Below, in pieces: positions 21,934 to 31,533 of a stretch of 32,125 bases of DNA. Both the position numbers and the translations under genes were made by a program. The notes under the pieces were generated by a model, which saw only the letters and a program-made list of their open reading frames with translations, searched no databases and had not been told where the DNA came from. The DNA comes from an uncultured Thiodictyon sp. GTDB lineage: Bacteria; Pseudomonadota; Gammaproteobacteria; Chromatiales; Chromatiaceae. The stretch covers positions 1-32,125 of the forward strand of contig CAILVI010000116.1 in the NCBI GenBank assembly GCA_903837595.1, given 5' to 3'. Every line of letters begins with the position of its first letter. Position 1 is the stretch's first letter.

Positions 21934-24900
21934 GCTAACGCGATATCGGCGCGTCGGGGGTGGCCCTTTGGCGGCTGGCTGTTGGCCGTCAGCGTCCTGC
22001 TGTGGTCGGGTGTCGGTCTCGCCGCGGACGCCAACCAGACGGTCGGACCCGGTGGCCCGGCCCACGTGCGACCGCCCATCCGGCAGGATGCCGGCCATGC
22101 CCTGCGAAGCACTCCCAGCCCAGATGCGTTGATGATTGCCGTGGAGCGGGGTAACCCAGCGGAAGTCACGGCATTGCTCGACCAGGGTGTTCCCGATATC
22201 GATGCCTGGAACGACCGCTTAGCGGGCGCCTTTACCCGTGTCGGACCGCCGCGGAACGCCTTGGTGAGTGCCGCGGGGTTCGGCCGGACAGCGATCGTTA
22301 AGGTGTTGCTGGCCCGGGGAGCCAATGTCAATGTGAAGAGCGCGGCCGGCGAAACCGCGCTGATGGCCGCTGCATCCTCGGGCCACCCGGAAATCGTCGA
22401 CGTACTGCTCGCCCGGGGTGCCGCGATCAATACGCAGGCCGTCTCCGGTTTGACCGCGTTAATGGCCGCTGTCGGAAATGGCCATGTAGCGATCGTCGAG
22501 TCATTGCTCGCCCGGGGCGCCGATATCAAGGCGAAAACCCCGTCCGGCGTGACCCTGTTGATGACTGCGGCATCGGCTGGTTTTGCGCGGGTTGCGCAGT
22601 TGCTGATCACCAAGGGCGTCGAGGTCAATGCCCAGGACCAGGAGGGCCAGACGGCACTGATGAGTGCCGTGAGCAAGGGTCATCTCGAGGTTGTCCAAAT
22701 CCTGCTCGGCCGGGGCGCCGATCCCAAGCTCAAGGACAAGAAGGGCGATACGGTCTTGACGCAGCAGAGCCTGTGGATCGACGACCGGCTGCCGCTCCTG
22801 CGGGCGCTGCTCGCTGCGGGCGCCGACCCCAATGGCAAACAGGAGGGCATCTTCCCCATTTTGTTCAACGCCGTCTGCAACGACCGCGAAACGGCACAGA
22901 TTCTGCTCGACCAGGGCGCCGACCCCAACGTCAGGGACAGTGGCGGCGGCACCGCCCTGATGCGCGCGGCCGAATGCGACCACGGCGACACCGTCGCATT
23001 ACTGCTCGAGCGGGGCGCCGCTGCCGATGCGACCGATGATCATGGGTGGACGGCGGTGGGGGCCGCTGTGCGCAACGGCAACCGTGCGATCATTCGGGCG
23101 CTGCTGGCCAAGGGTGCCGATGCATCCGCCGTGCGGAAGGACCAGTGGGGCACATTGGTGCTGGCGGCGGTGCAAGGCCATGATACCTTGGTTGAGGCAC
23201 TCGGCCGCCCGGGAGCCAAGATCGATGTCTTGCAGCAAAATGGCTGGTTCATTCAGGACGCGACCCTCTTGATCCGCGCCGCCGAGCATGGTGACCGCGA
23301 GCTCGTCCAGTGGCTGCTCGACCTGGGTGCCGCTGTCAATGCCAAGGACAAGCGGGGCCAGACCGCGCTGGTCTTCGCCATTGATCATAACCATTCTGAG
23401 ATCGCGCGGCTACTGATCGATAAGGGCGCCGATGACAGCGGTAAGGACGTGTTTGGCCGAACCGCCCTGATCATCGCCGTGTACAATGGTGACGCCCAAA
23501 CGGTGAAGGCATTGCTCGACCGGGGTGCCGATGTCAATGCAGTGGACTCTCGTGGCGGAACTGCGCTGATGTCCGCCGCCAACAAACGCAATCTGCCATT
23601 GGTTGAGACCCTGCTCCAGCGGGGTGCTGAGTTGAATGCCAATAGCGACGGCGACACCGCCTTGATGGCCGCCGCGTGGAACGGCCACCTCGGGGTGGTG
23701 AACGCCCTGCTCGCCAAGGGCGCGGAGATGAATGCCACGAACCGGAAGGGCGAAACGGCGTTGCTCGGCGCCGTGCGGCGGCGACACTTCGAGGTCGCCG
23801 CGGCCCTGCTCGCCAAGGGGGCCGACGTCAATGCCGGGGGCACGGCCTTGGCATATGCCCAGGATGCTCCCGAGCTGATCCGCTGGCTGCTCGACCACGG
23901 TGCCGATGTCAACGCGATGTCACCGCAGGGCGACCGCGCGGTCTTCGATCTACTGCTCGAGCGGGGTGCCGCGGCCGATACCAGGGGCGTGACCGGTCAA
24001 ACCCCTTTGATGTGGGCCGCGCAGCAGGGGGACCTGGAGCGCGTACAGAGGCTGCTCGACCGCGGGGCCGATGTCAATGTGACCGGATACCAAGATAAGA
24101 GCCATCCCCGCCAAGGGCGGGGCGGCGGTACTGCCTTGACCATCGCGGTGGAACGCGGCGATCTCACACTGGTCCGACTGCTCCTAGAGCGGGGTGCCGA
24201 TGCGAGTGCCCGCGGCAGCGAGCGCCTAACCCCCTTGGAGACTGCCACGGCGCGCAGTGACGCCGCGATGGTCGAGGCACTGCTCGCGCGGGGCGCCGAT
24301 CCGCAGGTCACCAGCGGGGAGCCAGACGGGGCAACCGCCCTCATCGTTGCGGCGAGGAAGGCCGACCGTGAGTCGGTGAAGGCACTGATCGCCCGCGGTG
24401 CCGATGTCAATGCCCGGACGCCGCAGGGCGAGACGGCCCTAATGGCAGCGGTGCAGGGCGACTCCCGCACCGTCCGCGACACGCCCAACGGCATGGTGTA
24501 TGGGAACTCCAGCGCCATCCGCGAAAGCCGCGACATCGCGCTGATGCTGCTCGCGCAGGGTGCCGATGCCAATGCCAACACATCATTTCACGAGACCGCC
24601 TTGCGACTTGCGGCGAAACGCGGTGACCTCGAGATCGTGACGGCGTTGCTCGCCAAGGCTGCCGACGTCAATGCCAAAGGGCAGAACGGCGAAAACGCGC
24701 TCATGTTTGCGGTACAGATCGGCCACCTTGAAATCGTTCAGGCGCTGCTGGCGGCGGGTGCTGATCCCAACGCCGCGAGCTATGCGACCCCGTTGCCGCT
24801 CGCCGCGCGGCAGGGTGACCGCGAGATCGTCGAAGCGCTGATCGATAAGGGAGCGACGATCACCCCAGCGGTCTTGGCGCAGGCGGTCGGCGCCGGCCAT

Positions 24901-26316
24901 GTTGAACTGGTGAAGCGACTGATTGCGCGTGGTGCTAGTGTCAACGGCAAGATCGAGTTTGGTACCGAGTTCACGGTCGGCGATCGATGCGGCAACATCA
25001 GTTCGAGATTCGAGACGTTGTCGGTTGACCGGGGCCCCAAGATCGGCATGAGGTTCCGTTACGCCGACGGAGTGTCCGATCCCTGCGACCAACCGCTGCG
25101 TCTGAAGAGTCCCCCGAGCGCCTTGAGCATTGCCGCAGGACAGGGCCATCGTGAACTGGTCCAGGTCTTACTAGACGCCGGTGCGCGGGTCAATGCCAAG
25201 GACCAGCAGGGCCGCACCGCCCTGTCATTTGCCATCCTATGCGACCACGCCGAGGCCATGCCGCTGCTGCTGGAGCATGGTGCCGAGGTCGCTTCGGTTG
25301 ACGGCCGCGCGGCGCTGCGCCTGGGTGTGCGGTATGGACAGCGCGAGTTGGTCGAGGCCTTGTTCGACCACGGCGCTGATGTCGCTACAGAAGGCGCGGA
25401 TGCCTTGTTCGAGGCCGCACAGGTCGGCGATGCGCAGAGTGTCGGTCTATTGCTCGACCATGGCGCGGACGTCCATGCGCGTCCGAGCTTCAATGAATCG
25501 GCACTGTGCTTCGCTGCCGCCAACGGGCACACGGAGGTCGTGCAACGGCTGCTCGGGCAGGGTGCAGATCCCAACTGCGGACTCAGTGGTGCAAGCGGTG
25601 GGCACAAGCCCGATCTCCCGACCTTGAAGTGGGGCCTCATCAATACACAGACCGCACGGCTTCTGATCGACCATGGGGCCGATCTCCATATCAAGTCGGA
25701 GGGCGGCAGCACGACGCTGATGGATGCCGCGTGCGGCGAGCACCCTGAGGTCGTCCGGCTGCTGCTCGACCAGGGTGTCTCTGTCAACGTCAAGGACCAG
25801 AGCGGCCAGACCGCGCTGATCTACGCATTGAATGCAGCAGACCAACAAAGCAGAGTACTGGGTCTGAGCGCAAGCCAGCGCAAGGAACGCCAGGGGGCCT
25901 TGCAGGCATTGAGCGAGGAACGGCAGGGCGCGGTGCAGTCCTTGATCGACCAGGGGGCCGATGTCAACGCCAGAAGCGCAGACGGACGGACCGCGCTGAT
26001 GATTGCCCTGGCCAGCGGCCAGGAACAGGCAGCGCAGGCATTGATCGACAAGGGGGCCGATGTCAATGCCAAGGTCGCCGTTGACGAGCGTGATCGCCGG
26101 TTTCATCGCCCGGAGCGCGACGGTTGGACCGTCCTCATGTTCGCGGTGTCTGCCCGCAATGGCGCACTGGTACAGGCGCTGCTTGCCAAGGGCGCCGATG
26201 TCAACGCCAAGGCGGCCGACCGTCGCACGACCGCCCTGTCCTTAGTCCTGTCTGCACCCAACGCCGGCGATGGCACCATCGCAGCGATCCTGCGACAAGC
26301 CGGTGCGACGCAATAG
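21931..26316 (+). CDS. Giant exported ankyrin-repeat protein 2
   Basis: A 1461-residue paralogue of the preceding protein. It has a similar signal peptide (residues 1-32, WLLAVSVLLWSGVGLAA) and a similar end (LRQAGATQ in both). About 39 ankyrin repeats follow a short Pro-rich segment. Some are degenerate or shortened, for example those encoded near 23920-23970 and 25620-25670. Inserts occur near 24460-24540, 24960-25110 (two cysteines) and 25840-25930. No catalytic, membrane or peptidoglycan domain is visible. The repeats are more diverged from one another than the 20323-20916 block of the first gene. Likely role: protein-binding scaffold in the periplasm or outside the cell; partners are unknown. 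lhr starts 36 bases after its stop. Confidence 0.9.
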   Translation: MANAISARRGWPFGGWLLAVSVLLWSGVGLAADANQTVGPGGPAHVRPPIRQDAGHALRSTPSPDALMIAVERGNPAEVTALLDQGVPDIDAWNDRLAGAFTRVGPPRNALVSAAGFGRTAIVKVLLARGANVNVKSAAGETALMAAASSGHPEIVDVLLARGAAINTQAVSGLTALMAAVGNGHVAIVESLLARGADIKAKTPSGVTLLMTAASAGFARVAQLLITKGVEVNAQDQEGQTALMSAVSKGHLEVVQILLGRGADPKLKDKKGDTVLTQQSLWIDDRLPLLRALLAAGADPNGKQEGIFPILFNAVCNDRETAQILLDQGADPNVRDSGGGTALMRAAECDHGDTVALLLERGAAADATDDHGWTAVGAAVRNGNRAIIRALLAKGADASAVRKDQWGTLVLAAVQGHDTLVEALGRPGAKIDVLQQNGWFIQDATLLIRAAEHGDRELVQWLLDLGAAVNAKDKRGQTALVFAIDHNHSEIARLLIDKGADDSGKDVFGRTALIIAVYNGDAQTVKALLDRGADVNAVDSRGGTALMSAANKRNLPLVETLLQRGAELNANSDGDTALMAAAWNGHLGVVNALLAKGAEMNATNRKGETALLGAVRRRHFEVAAALLAKGADVNAGGTALAYAQDAPELIRWLLDHGADVNAMSPQGDRAVFDLLLERGAAADTRGVTGQTPLMWAAQQGDLERVQRLLDRGADVNVTGYQDKSHPRQGRGGGTALTIAVERGDLTLVRLLLERGADASARGSERLTPLETATARSDAAMVEALLARGADPQVTSGEPDGATALIVAARKADRESVKALIARGADVNARTPQGETALMAAVQGDSRTVRDTPNGMVYGNSSAIRESRDIALMLLAQGADANANTSFHETALRLAAKRGDLEIVTALLAKAADVNAKGQNGENALMFAVQIGHLEIVQALLAAGADPNAASYATPLPLAARQGDREIVEALIDKGATITPAVLAQAVGAGHVELVKRLIARGASVNGKIEFGTEFTVGDRCGNISSRFETLSVDRGPKIGMRFRYADGVSDPCDQPLRLKSPPSALSIAAGQGHRELVQVLLDAGARVNAKDQQGRTALSFAILCDHAEAMPLLLEHGAEVASVDGRAALRLGVRYGQRELVEALFDHGADVATEGADALFEAAQVGDAQSVGLLLDHGADVHARPSFNESALCFAAANGHTEVVQRLLGQGADPNCGLSGASGGHKPDLPTLKWGLINTQTARLLIDHGADLHIKSEGGSTTLMDAACGEHPEVVRLLLDQGVSVNVKDQSGQTALIYALNAADQQSRVLGLSASQRKERQGALQALSEERQGAVQSLIDQGADVNARSADGRTALMIALASGQEQAAQALIDKGADVNAKVAVDERDRRFHRPERDGWTVLMFAVSARNGALVQALLAKGADVNAKAADRRTTALSLVLSAPNAGDGTIAAILRQAGATQ

Positions 26317-26352
26317 CAACAGGCATTGCTGCCGGATTAACGTCCCACCCAT

Positions 26353-29300
26353 ATGGATTATTTCGCTCCTGCCACCCGCCGCTGGTTTGATCAGCACTTC
26401 GCCGGCCCCACGCCGGCCCAGGCGCGCGGCTGGCCGGTGATTGCCGCCGGGTGCCATGCGTTGATCACGGCCCCGACCGGCAGCGGCAAGACGCTGGCCG
26501 CCTTTCTGTGGGCCATCGACCGGCTGATGGCAGCGGGTGATGACGCCGCTCCGCGTCCTCCCGGCGTCCAGGTCCTCTATATCTCTCCGCTGAAGGCCCT
26601 GGTCTACGACATCGAGCGCAACCTGCGTGCGCCCTTGGCCGGGGTCGCCCGGGTGGCGGCGGACCTCGGTTTGACGCTCGCGCCCCCGCGCGTGGATATC
26701 CGCACTGGGGATACGCCACCGCAGGAGCGCGCCCGGCAGTTGCGGGAGCCGGCGGAGATCCTGGTCACCACGCCGGAGTCGTTTTATCTGTTGCTCGGCT
26801 CACGCGCGGCCGAGAACCTCAGAACCGTCCACACGGTGATCGTCGATGAGGTCCATGCACTGGCCCCGACCAAGCGGGGTGCGCACCTGGCCCTGTCACT
26901 TGAGCGGCTGGCCGCCCGGTGCCCGCGCGACCCCCAGCGGATCGGGCTCTCGGCGACCGTGCGGCCGCTGGCGGATGCGGCGCGTTTTCTGGGTGGCGAA
27001 CGGGTGGTGGAGATCGTCGATGCTGCCGATCCGCCGCGGCTGGACCTGAAGGTCTGTGTGCCGGTGCCGGACATGGAGCGCCCGCCGCTCCTCGCGAGCG
27101 ATCCGCCCGATTCTCGCCAGGTCGCCCCCGAGCGGGGGATCTGGTCGGCGCTCTATCCGGCCCTGTTGGACGCCATCCGCACCCATCGCTCGACGATCAT
27201 CTTCGTCAACAGCCGGGGGTTGGCCGAACGCCTGTGCCGGCGCCTCAACGACCTGGCGGCAGCGGGCGATGAGGCCGTAGGGGCGGGTTTGAAACCCGTA
27301 CGGGCGGGTTTGAAACCCGCCCCTACATTGGTTCGCGCCCACCACGGCAGCGTCAGCTTTGAGCAGCGTACCGAAATCGAGGAGGCCCTGAAGCGCGGCG
27401 AGCTCAAGGCCATCGTCGCGACCAGTTCGCTGGAGATGGGCATCGACATGGGCGCGGTGGATCAGGTGTTGCTGGTGGAGTCCCCGGGCTCAGTCGCCCG
27501 CGGCCTGCAACGGGTGGGGCGCGCCGGGCATGGGGTGGGGGAGGTGAGCAGCGGGCGCATCTTCCCCAAGTTCCGGGGCGACCTGCTGGAGTGCGCCGTG
27601 GTCGCCGCGCGGATGTTGACGGGTGAACTGGAACCCTTCCGTATGCCACGCAACGCGCTGGACGTGTTGGCCCAGCAGGTGGCCGCGCACTGCGCGACCG
27701 GAGACCGGACCGTCGGCGAACTCCACGCACTGGTGACCCGCGCCGGACCCTATCGGGAACTCTCACGGACGGCGCTGGAGGCGGTGCTGGAGATGCTCTC
27801 GGGAGGCTACCCTGGGGGCGAACTGGCGGATTTGAAGCCGCTCCTCGCCTGGGACCGGGCGACCGATACCCTGAGCGCCCGCCGCGGCACGGCCCTGATC
27901 GCCCGGCTCAACGCCGGCACCATCCCGGACCGGGGCTACTACAGTGTCCACCTGGGGGCGGACGGCCCGCGGATCGGTGAGCTGGACGAGGAGATGGTCT
28001 TCGAGAGCAAGGCCGGGGACTGCATCCTGCTGGGGGCCACCAGCTGGCAGGTGGAGCAGATTACGCGCGATCGGGTCATCGTCTCGCCCGCCCCCGGTGA
28101 GCCCGGCCGGCTCCCCTTCTGGCATGGCGACGGACCCGGCCGGCCGCTCGCGCTGGGGCGGGCAGTCGGGGCCTTTTGCCGTCAGGCGGCGGGTCTCAAG
28201 GGGGAGGCGGCGGCTGACTGGGTCCAGGGGCAGGCGCCGCTGGACGACCTGGCGGCGGTCAACCTGGCGGCCTATATCCGCGCGCAGCGGGAGGCCACCG
28301 GTCAGGTCCCGAGCGACCGCACCATCGTCGTGGAGCGCTTCCGCGACGAGCTGGGGGATTGGCGTGTCTGCATCCTGAGCCCGTACGGTGCACCGATCCA
28401 TGCCCCCTGGGCCATGGCCTTGCAGGCCCGGCTCGGTCGGCGGTCCGGGGTCGCGGTCCAGGTGATGTATACCGACGACGGCATCGTGCTGCGTCTGGCC
28501 GACGGGGAGGACCTGCCCACCCTGGACGACCTGCTGCCGGACCCGACGGACGTCGAGGACCAGGTGACCGAACAACTCGCCGACACGGCGCTCTTCGCCG
28601 GCCTGTTCCGCGAGAACGCGGCGCGGGCGCTGCTGACGCCACGCCGCCAGGCCAAGGGCCGCCAACCCCTGTGGGCGCAGCGGCTGCGTGCCCAGACCCT
28701 GCTGGCCACGGTGCGCCGCTACCCGAGTTTTCCGCTGGTGATTGAGACCTATCGGCAGGCCCTGGGCGATGTCTTCGACCTGCCCGGACTCAAAGAGGTC
28801 CTGACCTTGGTGCAGTCCCGCGCCATCCGCGTCCATCAGGTGGAAACCGCGCACGCCTCGCCCTTCGCCCGCTCGCTGGTCTTCGCCTATGTGGCGGCCT
28901 ATCTCTACGAGCAGGATGCCCCGCTGCCGGAGCGCCGTGCCCAGGCACTCACGCTGGACCGCGGCCTGCTGGCCGAACTGCTGGGCCAGACGGAACTGCG
29001 CGAGTTGATCGACCCGGCGGTGCTCGCCGACCTGGAGGCCGAACTCCAGCATCGCACGGACGGGCGCCGCGCCCGCGACGCGGACGAACTCCACGACCTG
29101 TTGCGCCGCCTGGGCGACCTCACCGCGGCCGAAATTGCCGAGCGGTGCGTCCTGGGATCGGCGGTTGCTTCCGCCTGGCTCGCCACACTGAAGGTCCAAG
29201 GCCGCGCTGCGCCCATCACCATCAATGGCGAATCCCGCTGGATCGCCACCGAGGATGCCGGCCTTTATCGCGACGCACTGGGCCTGGTCCTGGCCCCTGA

Positions 29301-30825
29301 TTTGCCCGAGTCCTGCCTCACCCCGAGGGCGGCCCCCCTGGAGCACCTGATCCGCCGCTACGCCCACACCCATGGTCCCTTCCTCACCCGCGAGCCCGCC
29401 GCCCGCTTGGGCCTGCGGCCGGCCCAGATCGAACCAGTCCTGCGCCTGCTGGAGTCCCAGGGCACCCTGGTCCGCGGCGAGCTGCGTCCGACAGGCACCG
29501 AGCCCGAGTGGTGCGATGGTGAGGTCCTGCAACGCCTGCGTCGTCGCACCCTGGCCCGCGCCCGCGACGCCGTCGCCCCGGTCGACGGGGCCACCCTGGG
29601 GCGCTTCCTCCCCGCCTGGCAGGGCATCGGCGAGGACCTCAAGGGGCCGGACCGGCTCTTGGAGGTCGTCCAGCAACTCGCCGGCCTGAGCCTGCCCTGG
29701 TCCCAGCTCGACCGGGTGTTGCTGCCCGCCCGGGTCCCCGGTTACCGGTCCCAAGACCTGGACCTGCTGGCCGCCGCCGGCCAAATCGTCTGGATCGGGC
29801 GCGGGGCCTTGGGGCCGAAGGACGGCAAGGTCGCGTTGTACCCGCCGGCGGGCGGGGAGTGGCGCGGGGCGAGCGGCGGGGTAGGGGAGCCGCCCGCCGT
29901 CGCCCTGCATCAGGTCCTGATCGAGCACCTGCGGGAACGCGGCGCCTGCTTCCTGATGGAACTGACCACGGCCCCCGAGCGGGCGGGGATCAAGGTTGAG
30001 CGCGTGACCTTCGAGTCCGCCGTCTGGGACCTGGTCTGGGCCGGGCTGATCACCAACGACACCTTTGCCCCGTTGCGCAGCCTGGCCGGGCCGATCCGCA
30101 CGCGGCACCGCGGTCGGGAACCGGCCCTGGCCGGCGGGCGCTGGTCTCTGGTGGCGGACCTCAGTGGGCGCGGGGTGCCACCGCCGAGCGATACGCAGCG
30201 CCTCCTCGCCCAGGCCCGGCTGCTGCTCGATCGCTACGGTGTGGTGAGCCGGGAGGCGGTCCAGGCCGAGGGAGTGCCCGGTGGTTTCGCACCGCTCTAC
30301 CGGGTCTTGAAACAGATGGAGGAATCGGGCCGGGTGCGCCGCGGCTGGTTTGTCGAAGGTCTCTCCGGCGCCCAGTTCGCGCTCCCCGGCGCGCTGGAGC
30401 GGCTGCGCGCCGCGCGTCTGGATGAGCTGCCGATCGACGGATTCACCGCGGACACCGTGTGCGTCCTGTCCGCACTGGACCCCGCCAATCCCTATGGCGC
30501 ATTGCTGCCGTGGCCCGCGACCGCGGGTCCGGCCCCGCGCCGGGTGAGCGGTGCCTGGGTGATTCTGGTGGCCGGCAAGCCCGTCCTCTATCTCGGCAGC
30601 AGCGCGCGTGCGTTGTCGAGCTTCCCGTCCTCACTCACCGCGGACGGCGGCGAACTGCCCCTGGCCCTGGCCGCCCTGGCCCGATTGTCCGGCGGCGGTC
30701 GGCGGCGGCTCCTCATTCAGACCATCGACGGCCAGTCCGCGCTCCAGTCACCCCTGCGCGAGGCGCTGCTCGCCGCCGGCTTCGCGCCGGACTACGATGC
30801 GCTGGTCCCCGGTCGCTGCGCGTGA
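26353..30825 (+). CDS. lhr: ATP-dependent helicase Lhr (large helicase-related)
   Basis: A 1490-residue superfamily 2 helicase, close to full-length bacterial Lhr (about 1500). It unwinds DNA or RNA-DNA hybrids and is linked to DNA repair. Walker A is APTGSGKT at 40-47, motif II is DEVH at 165-168, and motif III is SATV. In the second RecA domain FVNSRGLAERL and the IVATSSLEMGIDMG to RVGRAGH region hold motifs IV-VI. The Lhr core winged-helix and beta-barrel region follows to about 900, then the long C-terminal domain. Residues about 308-325 (VGAGLKPVRAGLKPAPT) come from a palindromic repeat inserted in frame, in a loop between motif IV and the AHHGS segment. The frame stays open throughout, so the protein is probably functional. 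Confidence 0.95.
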   Translation: MDYFAPATRRWFDQHFAGPTPAQARGWPVIAAGCHALITAPTGSGKTLAAFLWAIDRLMAAGDDAAPRPPGVQVLYISPLKALVYDIERNLRAPLAGVARVAADLGLTLAPPRVDIRTGDTPPQERARQLREPAEILVTTPESFYLLLGSRAAENLRTVHTVIVDEVHALAPTKRGAHLALSLERLAARCPRDPQRIGLSATVRPLADAARFLGGERVVEIVDAADPPRLDLKVCVPVPDMERPPLLASDPPDSRQVAPERGIWSALYPALLDAIRTHRSTIIFVNSRGLAERLCRRLNDLAAAGDEAVGAGLKPVRAGLKPAPTLVRAHHGSVSFEQRTEIEEALKRGELKAIVATSSLEMGIDMGAVDQVLLVESPGSVARGLQRVGRAGHGVGEVSSGRIFPKFRGDLLECAVVAARMLTGELEPFRMPRNALDVLAQQVAAHCATGDRTVGELHALVTRAGPYRELSRTALEAVLEMLSGGYPGGELADLKPLLAWDRATDTLSARRGTALIARLNAGTIPDRGYYSVHLGADGPRIGELDEEMVFESKAGDCILLGATSWQVEQITRDRVIVSPAPGEPGRLPFWHGDGPGRPLALGRAVGAFCRQAAGLKGEAAADWVQGQAPLDDLAAVNLAAYIRAQREATGQVPSDRTIVVERFRDELGDWRVCILSPYGAPIHAPWAMALQARLGRRSGVAVQVMYTDDGIVLRLADGEDLPTLDDLLPDPTDVEDQVTEQLADTALFAGLFRENAARALLTPRRQAKGRQPLWAQRLRAQTLLATVRRYPSFPLVIETYRQALGDVFDLPGLKEVLTLVQSRAIRVHQVETAHASPFARSLVFAYVAAYLYEQDAPLPERRAQALTLDRGLLAELLGQTELRELIDPAVLADLEAELQHRTDGRRARDADELHDLLRRLGDLTAAEIAERCVLGSAVASAWLATLKVQGRAAPITINGESRWIATEDAGLYRDALGLVLAPDLPESCLTPRAAPLEHLIRRYAHTHGPFLTREPAARLGLRPAQIEPVLRLLESQGTLVRGELRPTGTEPEWCDGEVLQRLRRRTLARARDAVAPVDGATLGRFLPAWQGIGEDLKGPDRLLEVVQQLAGLSLPWSQLDRVLLPARVPGYRSQDLDLLAAAGQIVWIGRGALGPKDGKVALYPPAGGEWRGASGGVGEPPAVALHQVLIEHLRERGACFLMELTTAPERAGIKVERVTFESAVWDLVWAGLITNDTFAPLRSLAGPIRTRHRGREPALAGGRWSLVADLSGRGVPPPSDTQRLLAQARLLLDRYGVVSREAVQAEGVPGGFAPLYRVLKQMEESGRVRRGWFVEGLSGAQFALPGALERLRAARLDELPIDGFTADTVCVLSALDPANPYGALLPWPATAGPAPRRVSGAWVILVAGKPVLYLGSSARALSSFPSSLTADGGELPLALAALARLSGGGRRRLLIQTIDGQSALQSPLREALLAAGFAPDYDALVPGRCA
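27277..27326. repeat. Palindromic repeat inserted in frame within lhr
   Basis: GTAGGGGCGGGTTTGAAACC on the left and GGTTTGAAACCCGCCCCTAC on the right form an almost perfect hairpin, with an internal second copy of the GGGCGGGTTTGAAACCCG unit. The 50 bases, with neighbouring bases, add about 17 residues to Lhr without breaking the frame. The GTAGGGGC...GCCCCTAC ends resemble the REP-type palindromes found between genes in related genomes. Confidence 0.85.
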
Positions 30826-30840
30826 CACCGCGGATCTCTC

Positions 30841-30863
30841 GTGACACCGCTCCGCGGTGTCAC
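30841..30863. terminator. Hairpin after lhr, possible terminator or repeat
   Basis: GTGACACCG and CGGTGTCAC form a perfect 9-base stem around CTCCG, 16 bases after the lhr stop. A second partial copy of the arm (GTGACACCGCGG) overlaps the stop itself. There is no T-tract, so intrinsic termination is doubtful; it may be a dispersed palindrome or protect the mRNA 3' end. Confidence 0.45.
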
Positions 30864-30936
30864 GCCTGTGTTTGGCGCTCCGCGCCGCGAGCGGCAGTGG
30901 TGGCTGCAAAGCACCTTGTGATGAGCCTTAACCCAA

Positions 30937-31533
30937 ATGAAAGCCAAGATTCCCGCCGCTGACTCAATGCTCCTGATCGCCGGTGTCGACGAGGCCGGCC
31001 GCGGCCCCCTGGCCGGGCCGGTGTGCGCCGCCGCGGTCATCCTCGACCCGGCGCGGCCGATCCATGGGCTCGGCGACTCCAAGAAGATCACCGCCAAGCG
31101 GCGCGAAGCCCTGGAGTCCATCATCCAGGAGCACTCGCTGGCCTGGGCCGTCGCCTGGGCAAGCGCCGCCGAGATCGATGAAATCAACATCCTTCAGGCC
31201 AGCCTGCTCGCCATGACCCGCGCCGTGGCGGCCCTGGACCCGCGGCCCGACCGGGTATTGGTGGACGGTAACCGCGCCCCGGGTTGCGGCTGTCCGGTGG
31301 AGACCATCATCGGCGGCGATGCGCTCATCCCTGCCATCGGCGCCGCCTCCATCCTCGCCAAGGTTGCCCGCGACCGGCTCATGTGCCAGCTCGACCTGGA
31401 CTATCCCGGTTACGGCTTCGCTGTCCATAAGGGCTATCCAACGGCCGCCCACCGGGCGGCCCTGATCAGTCTCGGACCCTGCCCGGAGCATCGACGCAGC
31501 TTCGGGCCGGTGCGGGTGTTGTGCGGGGTTTAG
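30937..31533 (+). CDS. rnhB: Ribonuclease HII
   Basis: A 198-residue RNase HII, the same length as the E. coli enzyme. It removes ribonucleotides from DNA and cuts RNA in RNA-DNA hybrids in the cytosol. The catalytic motif is [14 protein letters not shown], with Asp18 and Glu19. [18 protein letters not shown] and the DRLMCQLD segment with its Asp, then [15 protein letters not shown], complete the family pattern. The ATG at 30937 has only a weak ribosome site. The ATG at 30967 (MLLIAGVDE) is a possible alternative that keeps all motifs. Usually this gene follows lpxB or dnaE genes; here lhr precedes it by 111 bases. It converges on the next gene with a 4-base overlap. Confidence 0.95.
   Translation: MKAKIPAADSMLLIAGVDEAGRGPLAGPVCAAAVILDPARPIHGLGDSKKITAKRREALESIIQEHSLAWAVAWASAAEIDEINILQASLLAMTRAVAALDPRPDRVLVDGNRAPGCGCPVETIIGGDALIPAIGAASILAKVARDRLMCQLDLDYPGYGFAVHKGYPTAAHRAALISLGPCPEHRRSFGPVRVLCGV

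Noticed and set aside
27763-30108. 781-residue reverse open frame inside lhr
   Set aside because: It mirrors the lhr coding frame, is rich in Gln/Gly/Arg with no domain motif, and lhr is certain on the other strand.
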